From the NCBI GenBank assembly GCA_016937695.1, contig JAFGWC010000031.1, forward strand, positions 1-60,264: a DNA stretch of 60,264 nt, read 5' to 3'. Both the position numbers and the translations under genes were made by a program. Below are positions 53,963 through 60,264 of this stretch, in pieces. This DNA comes from Bacteroidales bacterium. Its GTDB lineage: Bacteria > Bacteroidota > Bacteroidia > Bacteroidales > NBLH01. A model generated the notes under the pieces. It was not told the DNA's origin. It did not search any database and saw only the letters and a program-made list of their open reading frames with translations. Every line of letters starts with the position of its first letter. Position 1 is the stretch's first letter.

Positions 53963-54970
53963 ATGAATAAAAAAACGGCAATACTTCTAATAAACCTTGG
54001 CACACCTGATTCGTTAACAAAAAAAAGTATTAAAAAATTTCTTTCTGAATTTTTAAACGATGCAAGAGTAATCAATTTGCCTTTTTTGTTGAGAAAAATA
54101 CTTGTAAATTTAATAATTGTACCTTTTCGCACATCAAAATCAAAAAAATTATACGAAAAGCTTTGGACAAAAGAAGGCTCGCCAATAATTACAAAAAGTA
54201 AAGCATTAGTTAAAAAATTAAATCATAAATTAGATGAAAATCATAACGCTTTTATTGCAATGCGATACAGAAATCCATCAATAAAATCAGTTTTAAACCA
54301 AATAAAAAGCGAAAATTTTTCAAAAATAATAATAATTCCACTTTTCCCTCAATATGCTTCATCTACAACAGGTTCGGTAATTGAAAAAACAATTTCGCTG
54401 ATTAAAAATCAAAACAATTTTACTGATATTGAAATAATTAGCAGTTTTTATGACAACACTTTTTTTATTGATGCGTGGATAAAAAAAATTAAAGAGCAGG
54501 ATTTAGATAATTTTGAACATATTCTTTTCAGTTATCACGGTTTGCCCATAAAACACGTTGAACAAACACACAAGAATAAATCTTGCCAAAATTATAATTG
54601 CAAAAATGAAATTAACGAAAATAATCAGTTTTGTTATTTAGCTCAATGCTATGAAACCACAAGATTAATTGCAAATAAATTAAATTTGGATAAAGAAAAA
54701 TTTACAACTTGCTTTCAATCAAGATTTTCAAAAAATTGGTTAAGTCCGTTTGCGGATGAAATAATAATTGAAAAAGCAAAAGAAGGAATCAAAAATATTC
54801 TTGTTGTATCTCCTTCATTTACAGCAGATTGCCTTGAAACAATTGTTGAAATTGGAATAGATTATAAAGAACTTTTTTTAAAAAACGGCGGAAAAAATCT
54901 ACAATTGGTTGAAAGTTTAAATGATGATGATTTATTTGTTAAAACTATATTGGATTTGATAAAAGTTTAG
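53963..54970 (+). CDS. hemH: Ferrochelatase
   Basis: 335 residues from ATG 53963 (MNKKTAILLINLGTPDS). The TTG at 53936 would add nine unusual residues. The metal-binding histidine is H192 in SYHGLPIKH; IIIIPLFPQYASSTTGS and SPSFTADCLETI(V) EI are family blocks. It inserts Fe(II) into protoporphyrin IX, the last step of the pathway. It ends the heme cluster and converges on the hydrolase gene with 9 bases between. Confidence 0.96.
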   Translation: MNKKTAILLINLGTPDSLTKKSIKKFLSEFLNDARVINLPFLLRKILVNLIIVPFRTSKSKKLYEKLWTKEGSPIITKSKALVKKLNHKLDENHNAFIAMRYRNPSIKSVLNQIKSENFSKIIIIPLFPQYASSTTGSVIEKTISLIKNQNNFTDIEIISSFYDNTFFIDAWIKKIKEQDLDNFEHILFSYHGLPIKHVEQTHKNKSCQNYNCKNEINENNQFCYLAQCYETTRLIANKLNLDKEKFTTCFQSRFSKNWLSPFADEIIIEKAKEGIKNILVVSPSFTADCLETIVEIGIDYKELFLKNGGKNLQLVESLNDDDLFVKTILDLIKV

Positions 54971-54979
54971 TAATATTTA

Positions 54980-55969
54980 TCAATTTTTCTTTAGTTTTAT
55001 TTCGGAAATAAATTTAAAAATTCTTCTTATAAGCTTAGTTTTAAATTCTTTATCTTCGGAATTTACAAAATCAAAAATTACTTTGGCAACTTCATTAGTT
55101 CGTAAATAACCAAAAGATTTGTGTGGATTTTTAATTTTATTTGCCTGATAATCGTTATATACCTCAAAATCAACAACTTTAACTCCGACAGTATTCTCTT
55201 CAAAATCATCAGACAATTTATAATCTATTGCAACTTTATCTTCTAAATCAGCAAAATTATACCAATTATATTTTACAGATTCCGGGCTTGTAAGTTTCTT
55301 AAAATCAGCGAATTTAGCTTTTAATTCGTTTGCTATTTTAGACATTATAATTGGAAAACCTAAAGGCGAGCCGATTGTAATTAAACAATCTATTTTAAAC
55401 TTTTTACTATATAAACTCAAAACATCATAAGCAATTATAGAGCCCATTGAATGAGCAATAAGCAAAATTTGGTCTTTTTTATGATCTTCTAAAACTGTTA
55501 TAAGCCGTTTTCTAATAATATCTTTTGCTAAATCCTCTTTTCCTGAATTATTAAGAGTTTTATCGGAATAATATGTGTCTAAATCTTTAAAATATTTATG
55601 AATTATTGCATTTGTAAAGCTTGAATAATTTACAGAAAAATCGTCGTTCAATAGAATTTTTTCAAGTATTTTATCTATAAAGTCTATAACTTTTTTTCTT
55701 GTATTTCTGGCAATATGATTAATTTTTTTTAATCCGGGAAAATAAGGTTCTTCAAGATAATAAGGACTATTTTTATTTGTAATTTTCTTATTTAAAGGTT
55801 TATCATATAAAATATCTGCCCAATAAACCATTTTAAACTTAATGTTTTGATTATCAATATTATAATATTTATTTAATCCTTCAACAATAGACATATTCCA
55901 CCATTTTTCCAGAATTTCTTCTGATGGTTTATTTCCCAAACCGTGTATGCCTATTATTATTTTTGCCAT
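54980..55969 (-). CDS. Alpha/beta hydrolase of unknown substrate
   Basis: 329 residues, no signal peptide. The oxyanion-hole region is GIHGLGNKP (7-15), and the nucleophile elbow is IAHSMGS with S174. A possible acid is D241 or D244 in NFADLEDKV, and the histidine is probably H283 in NPHKSFGYL. The core matches lipase/esterase folds with an unusual large insertion (about 55-150) between strand regions. Substrate unknown. The upstream mevalonate genes run in the same direction, but a 63-base gap separates them. Confidence 0.8.
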   Translation of the reverse strand: MAKIIIGIHGLGNKPSEEILEKWWNMSIVEGLNKYYNIDNQNIKFKMVYWADILYDKPLNKKITNKNSPYYLEEPYFPGLKKINHIARNTRKKVIDFIDKILEKILLNDDFSVNYSSFTNAIIHKYFKDLDTYYSDKTLNNSGKEDLAKDIIRKRLITVLEDHKKDQILLIAHSMGSIIAYDVLSLYSKKFKIDCLITIGSPLGFPIIMSKIANELKAKFADFKKLTSPESVKYNWYNFADLEDKVAIDYKLSDDFEENTVGVKVVDFEVYNDYQANKIKNPHKSFGYLRTNEVAKVIFDFVNSEDKEFKTKLIRRIFKFISEIKLKKN

Positions 55970-56032
55970 AAATATGATTCTTAAAATCGAAAAGCTATAA
56001 TATATTGATTACGTGATAATTACAATAGATTT

Positions 56033-57004
56033 TTAACTTCCGTTATTTCTATAAACCGGAATAAAATCTTTTCCGTTAGAACTTAAAGCATTTTTTACAT
56101 TTTTAAATTCGTTTGTAAAACCAAGAATAAAACCGCCGCCGCCTGCTCCACAAAGTTTTAAATAGTAACTATCGTCCGACAATCCGTTTTCCCAATATTT
56201 AACGCATTCGTTCGGTATCATTTCCTGAAAATATTCTAATTGAAACTGAGATAATTGCTTTAAATAAATACTAAATTCATCAAAGTCGCCATTAATAAAG
56301 GTTTCGATACATTTATTATTAATCGGAATTAACTTTTGCCTTATTGCCTTATCGTAATCCTTATTTTTAGATTTTTCCAAAAATATTTTCACCAAAGGTC
56401 CTGTTTTTCTACTTTTATGAGTGTTTAATAAAAAAATTGCGCTATCGTTATTGTCTTTATTTTTTGGAATTCCTACAGTTTCAAATTCGTTATTTCCTTT
56501 TATTAAAACAGGATACTTAATATATGAATTAAGCGGATCAACACCTGAACTAGTTCCGTGGAAAAAAGCTTCTAATTCAGAAAAATCTTCTTTTAACTTA
56601 TTAATTTCTGAAGAGCTAATTCTTTTTCTACTGATAACTTTATTTTTCACATATTTATGATAAACTGAAGCTACAAGCGCCGCAGAACTTCCTAATCCAA
56701 ATCCTTGTGGAATTGTTGATTCAAAAAACATTCCTTTATGAATATCGTGTAAAAAAGCATCAATATCAAGATTAACATTCATATTATCAGCATCTTTCTT
56801 TAAAATAAGATGCTCTGCAAATTCTTTTAAATGTGAGTTTGATAATTTAGCAAATTCGTAATCGGTATATCTGTTTTTATTTAAAAAAGCCAATTCGCCT
56901 CGAAAATGACCATAAGGAATAATTAATCCTTTTGAATTATGAATTACACTATATTCACCAAATAGAAGGATTTTTGCGTAAAAAATATCAGACTTAATTT
57001 TCAC
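56033..57004 (-). CDS. mvk: Mevalonate kinase
   Basis: 323 residues, GHMP kinase fold. The ATP loop PQGFGLGSSAALV lies at 99-111, the N-terminal AKILLFGEYSVIH is characteristic of mevalonate kinases, and the C-terminal CGAGGGGFILGF closes the site. It phosphorylates mevalonate to mevalonate 5-phosphate. It is one of four mevalonate-pathway genes on the - strand. It is 92 bases after mvaD. I distinguish it from the other two GHMP genes by its GEYSV motif. Confidence 0.88.
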   Translation of the reverse strand: MKIKSDIFYAKILLFGEYSVIHNSKGLIIPYGHFRGELAFLNKNRYTDYEFAKLSNSHLKEFAEHLILKKDADNMNVNLDIDAFLHDIHKGMFFESTIPQGFGLGSSAALVASVYHKYVKNKVISRKRISSSEINKLKEDFSELEAFFHGTSSGVDPLNSYIKYPVLIKGNNEFETVGIPKNKDNNDSAIFLLNTHKSRKTGPLVKIFLEKSKNKDYDKAIRQKLIPINNKCIETFINGDFDEFSIYLKQLSQFQLEYFQEMIPNECVKYWENGLSDDSYYLKLCGAGGGGFILGFTNEFKNVKNALSSNGKDFIPVYRNNGS

Positions 57005-57096
57005 TTTTAATTAAAATTTTAAAAAATTGCATCAATATTAATATTTTAAATTCAATTTTAGAATTTTAAATTTAAAAATTTTCCTAATTCTGAGAA

Positions 57097-58194
57097 TTAA
57101 GCGTTTTGTTTATTTATTTCAAATGGTCCTTTTCCTATTTTATCCGAAATCCAAAATCTGTTTTCACAATAATTTTGCAAATCATTTTTAATAAACTCAA
57201 ACACACTATCTTCCTCATTATCAGGATATAACAAATGAATATTTGGACCTGCATCTAATGTAAAACATAGCTTACTATTATTTATTTTGCGATAATTTCT
57301 GATTTTTTCAATTACTGCTAAAGTATTTGGCTCAATTAAAATAAAACCGGGATTTGAACTCATCATTAAAGAATGTAGAGTAAGTGCTTCATCTTCAACT
57401 ACTTCAATAAATCCATCTAAATCACCATTTTGTAATGCATTTAATAATATTTGTAATTTTTTATTTGCTAATTTATATCTTTGCTTGGCGAAAGGGTGAT
57501 TTTTCATTAAATTATGTCCGGCTGTACTAGAAACTTGTTTTTCTTTTTTGCTTATAATCAAAATTGCATCATTATATGATTTAAAATTTTCATGCAAATT
57601 AAAAGGCAAAATCGATGCAAATTTGTTTGATGAATTATACAAATCAGCATGTTTTCCCCAACTTGCTGCAAAAGGAAATACAGAACGAGCAGCACTTCCG
57701 GAGCCTAAACGCGCAATAAATGAAGCTTTTCTATAAAATGTGTCATTGGTTTTTAAGCTATCATAATGTTTTTTTTCGATAGAGCATAAACAAAGTGCCA
57801 AAGCGCTCATTGAAGATGCTGAAGAAGCGATTCCTGCCGAATGTGGAAATGAATTTTTACTTTTTATTGTTAGATTTAGCTTTGTTAAAAAAGGGAAATA
57901 TTTTAAAACATAGTTTAAAAATTTTACAATTTTTTTTTCAAAAAGTTCATTATCTTTTTCTTCAAATAAAAATTTTATTTCAATTTTATTGTTGCTTTCC
58001 TTTTTTGAATAAACAATTTCAGTTTCGGTATAAGATTCTGATAATGTGAAACTTACAGATGCATTTTGAGGAATTTGTTTTTCTTTTTTTCCCCAATATT
58101 TTATTAAAGCAATATTTGAAGGGCTTTGCCAAACTACTTTATTTTCTTTCTCAAAACTATTTTTTTCTTCTTTAATTTTTAATTTAAAATTCAT
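57097..58194 (-). CDS. mvaD: Diphosphomevalonate decarboxylase
   Basis: 365 residues. The N-terminal SPSNIALIKYWGKK (25-37) and NASVSFTLSES are signatures of mevalonate diphosphate decarboxylase; the ATP loop is PHSAGIASSASS (117-128); LDAGPNIHLLY is near the C terminus. It produces isopentenyl diphosphate. Its ATG lies 5 bases after the stop of the GYDIA kinase, so the pair is tightly coupled. Confidence 0.95.
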   Translation of the reverse strand: MNFKLKIKEEKNSFEKENKVVWQSPSNIALIKYWGKKEKQIPQNASVSFTLSESYTETEIVYSKKESNNKIEIKFLFEEKDNELFEKKIVKFLNYVLKYFPFLTKLNLTIKSKNSFPHSAGIASSASSMSALALCLCSIEKKHYDSLKTNDTFYRKASFIARLGSGSAARSVFPFAASWGKHADLYNSSNKFASILPFNLHENFKSYNDAILIISKKEKQVSSTAGHNLMKNHPFAKQRYKLANKKLQILLNALQNGDLDGFIEVVEDEALTLHSLMMSSNPGFILIEPNTLAVIEKIRNYRKINNSKLCFTLDAGPNIHLLYPDNEEDSVFEFIKNDLQNYCENRFWISDKIGKGPFEINKQNA

Positions 58195-58199
58195 ATATT

Positions 58200-59111
58200 T
58201 TACTTATTTAAAACTATATCGTCATATTTAAAAATAACATTAATTCCTTTTTCCAAAAAGTAGTTTTTTATATATTTAAAAGGCATTTCAGAAGCTATCA
58301 TTACAAAATCGCCGCCCCAAGCTCCAAGCGATTTAATTTCGCCTTCAAAATCACTAAAAAATTCTTTTTTTACTGTTTTTCTTTTCAAAATAGAGCCAAT
58401 TATTTCTTCGTGTTTATGCATTAATTCCGAAAATTCGATAATATTTTCAGCCTCAATAAATTTATTCGTAATATCAGAAATTTCATTAATAAGGCTCTCA
58501 GAAAATTTGGAATTTTGTTTAAAATCTTTTATGCTTTTTTCAGAATTTTGTTTGTTACCAAGATATGCAAAAAACAATTTATCTTTAAAATTAGGATTAA
58601 ATGTAACATTCTGATATTCAGGAATATTATTGATTAATTTATATTTAATCGGCGAATTTTTTCTTGCACATGCAATATCGTAAGCCGAACCGTTTGCGAC
58701 TATATTAAACAAGCTAAAAGGGTTAATATCAGCTAAATAAGCAATGTTTGAAATCAATGTCGAGCTACTTCCAAATCCCCAATTTATATCAAAATTAACA
58801 TCAGCTATCAAATCTGTACCTTTATAAATCACAAATTTATTATTCAGCTTTTTTGCCGATTTCAAAATATTTTCCAAAAAATCAGCAATATTAGAATTTG
58901 TAGAATGCAAAATATTGAAATTTTCATCTAATTCGGCTTTAAACCAGATATTTCCAATAACATCTGTTTGCCAAATAATATTTTTCAAGTTATTTTCTTC
59001 AATTTTTAATCTTTGACCGAATTTTAATGGCAGAGCTAAAGCAAGTGCGCCTTTCATAACAAGGTATTCGGCTGTAATTAAAAATTTTCCATTTGAATAA
59101 AATTTTTTCAC
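58200..59111 (-). CDS. GYDIA-family GHMP kinase, probable phosphomevalonate kinase
   Basis: 303 residues. The start (FYSNGKFLITAEYLVMKGALALALP), the ATP loop WGFGSSSTLI (111-120) and the family motif GSAYDIA (141-147) place it in the GYDIA group of Bacteroidota GHMP kinases. A C-terminal LGAWGGDFVMIAS replaces the usual GAGGGG loop. It lies between HMG-CoA reductase and mvaD, where a phosphomevalonate kinase is otherwise missing, so that is the likely role; substrate has not been shown here. Confidence 0.8.
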   Translation of the reverse strand: MKKFYSNGKFLITAEYLVMKGALALALPLKFGQRLKIEENNLKNIIWQTDVIGNIWFKAELDENFNILHSTNSNIADFLENILKSAKKLNNKFVIYKGTDLIADVNFDINWGFGSSSTLISNIAYLADINPFSLFNIVANGSAYDIACARKNSPIKYKLINNIPEYQNVTFNPNFKDKLFFAYLGNKQNSEKSIKDFKQNSKFSESLINEISDITNKFIEAENIIEFSELMHKHEEIIGSILKRKTVKKEFFSDFEGEIKSLGAWGGDFVMIASEMPFKYIKNYFLEKGINVIFKYDDIVLNK

Positions 59112-59163
59112 ATTTATATTCTACTTATTTTAAAATATTTATAACTCAAAAGTCATACTTAAT

Positions 59164-60264
59164 TTATGTTGCCGACCTAATTCTTAAAGTGCTAAGAAAC
59201 TGTCTTACAGAATCATACGAAACTTTATGATTTCTATAATGTTCAACAGCCATTTGTTTTTCCATATCGTTAGCATTATATGAATTTAGGATATTAAACA
59301 AGTGCATTTTCATATGCCCGGTTTGTATACCCATTGTAATCAACGACTTAACAGCAGAAAAGTTATTTGCTAAACCTACTGAAGCAGAAATTTGCATTAA
59401 TTCTTCAGCACCAGGATTACCAAGCATTTCAAGAGAGCGCTTAGCCAATGGATGTAAATTGGTTAATCCGCCTACTGTACCCAAGGATAATGGAATTTTC
59501 AAACTGTATTTGAATTTGCCATCCTTAACAGAAATATCTGTCAAACCCTTATATCCATTTTCTCTTGCTGCATATGCATGTCCACATGCTTCCACAGCTC
59601 TAAAATCGTTTCCGGTTGCCAAAACTACAGCATCTATTCCATTAAAAATGCCTTTATTATGAGTTGTAGCTCTGTAAACATCAATTTTAGTAATTTCAAC
59701 AGCTTTTTCAAATTTATATACAAATTCTTTAGCAGTTAATGATTTATCAATAGTTGCAAAATTTTCAATTTTTGTTTCAACATGTGTTTCAACAATGCAT
59801 TCGGGCGTATAATTTGAAAGAATAGACATAATAATTTGGCAATCTCTTTCACTTTCAGTCCAATCAGTTTTATTTAAAACATATAGTTTTAATTGAGTTG
59901 CAATTTCTTCAAGACATGAATTTATGAAGTTGGCGCCCATTGAATCAATAGTCTCAAATTTTATAAATATTTGATAATAATTTTCAATTTCTAAAGATTT
60001 ATCAATCAACTCAATATCAAAAATACCACCACCTCTTTCTCGCATATTTTTTGTAATGGAAGAAGTACTTGTAACAAAAATATTTTTTAATTCAGGCATT
60101 ATTTCAATTAATTTCTCTTTCTTTCCATTCCAAATAAAATGAACTTGCCCCACTTTTGATGTAGAAATCACATTTGCTCTAAACCCACCTTTATCAGACC
60201 AAAATTTTGCAGCTTTTGAAGCAGCAGCAATTACAGAACTTTCTTCAATTACCATTGGCACATG
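59164..60264 (-). CDS. mvaA: Hydroxymethylglutaryl-CoA reductase, class II type, 5' end cut off
   Basis: At least 366 residues are visible; the gene runs past the right edge (the frame continues upstream as HVPMVIEESS). Catalytic elements present: VIEESSVIAAASKAAKFW, the lysine of THNKGIFNGIDA, the aspartate of GNDFRAVEA, and the histidine of QTGHMKMHL. The overall layout fits class II enzymes of about 430 residues. It reduces HMG-CoA to mevalonate, starting the isoprenoid pathway encoded by the following genes. The stop is 52 bases before the GYDIA kinase gene. Confidence 0.93.
   Translation of the reverse strand, partial: HVPMVIEESSVIAAASKAAKFWSDKGGFRANVISTSKVGQVHFIWNGKKEKLIEIMPELKNIFVTSTSSITKNMRERGGGIFDIELIDKSLEIENYYQIFIKFETIDSMGANFINSCLEEIATQLKLYVLNKTDWTESERDCQIIMSILSNYTPECIVETHVETKIENFATIDKSLTAKEFVYKFEKAVEITKIDVYRATTHNKGIFNGIDAVVLATGNDFRAVEACGHAYAARENGYKGLTDISVKDGKFKYSLKIPLSLGTVGGLTNLHPLAKRSLEMLGNPGAEELMQISASVGLANNFSAVKSLITMGIQTGHMKMHLFNILNSYNANDMEKQMAVEHYRNHKVSYDSVRQFLSTLRIRSAT

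Noticed and set aside
1-60264. CRISPR arrays, tRNA genes, rRNA genes and prophage or IS genes
   Set aside because: I found no regularly spaced repeats with unique spacers, no GC-rich cloverleaf-like stretch, no rRNA motifs and no transposase, integrase or phage structural protein.

Overview
This window comes from a very AT-rich member of the Bacteroidota. Several things support that placement: TAnnTTTG-type -7 promoter elements, a short 286-residue primary sigma factor, a FecI/FecR-type sigma/anti-sigma pair next to an STN/CarboxypepD_reg protein, many lipoprotein signals including one followed by a surface-export-like KDE motif, YfiR (DUF4154)-sensor proteins, and a mevalonate pathway. I see no tRNA, rRNA, CRISPR array, transposase or phage gene. 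The assignment is reliable only to phylum.

Layout. 0-6.6 kb: thioredoxin, bifunctional NAD(P)H-hydrate repair enzyme, an ankyrin protein, a divergent ClpB with an altered pore loop and an extra C-terminal tail, and a toast-rack envelope protein. 6.6-16 kb: a surface lipoprotein, then a signalling block of a YfiR-sensor kinase, a TPR-sensor kinase, a lone receiver and a REC-kinase-REC hybrid on the + strand, facing an OmpR-type regulator/kinase pair on the - strand. 16-18 kb: an Imm53-like protein with an unidentified C-terminal domain, and a zinc aminopeptidase-like lipoprotein. 18.5-23 kb: an ECF sigma/anti-sigma pair flanked by two paralogous CarboxypepD_reg proteins, the second with an STN signalling domain but no TonB barrel. 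23-29 kb: a YfiR-PAS-PAS-PP2C phosphatase, a PLD-family protein, a DUF2007 protein, a SiaC-like phosphoprotein and a kinase made of two fused SiaB-like domains. Together these form a candidate SiaABC-like partner switch with no diguanylate cyclase in sight.

29-43.8 kb is mostly housekeeping and envelope: flavodoxin, ZupT-type metal transporter (preceded by a strong hairpin), a beta-barrel protein, YggS, MnmA, a HEAT-like protein, a lipoprotein, a patatin/beta-barrel protein, DapF, HtrA, RpoD and an oligopeptidase B-like lipoprotein. A roughly 110-120 bp AT-rich repeat occurs in opposite orientations on either side of htrA-rpoD. 43.9-55 kb carries a complete heme pathway from glutamyl-tRNA to protoheme: hemA-C-D-B-L-E-N-Y-(small membrane protein)-hemH. 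55-60.3 kb, on the - strand, holds an alpha/beta hydrolase and mevalonate pathway genes: HMG-CoA reductase (cut by the window edge), a GYDIA-family GHMP kinase, mevalonate diphosphate decarboxylase and mevalonate kinase.

The most unusual content is regulatory. YfiR domains are fused to two different outputs (histidine kinase and PP2C phosphatase), the Sia-like module has lost its known c-di-GMP target, and an anti-sigma cascade seems to be driven by a non-TonB protein. All functional calls come from reading motifs and architectures by eye; no database search was run.
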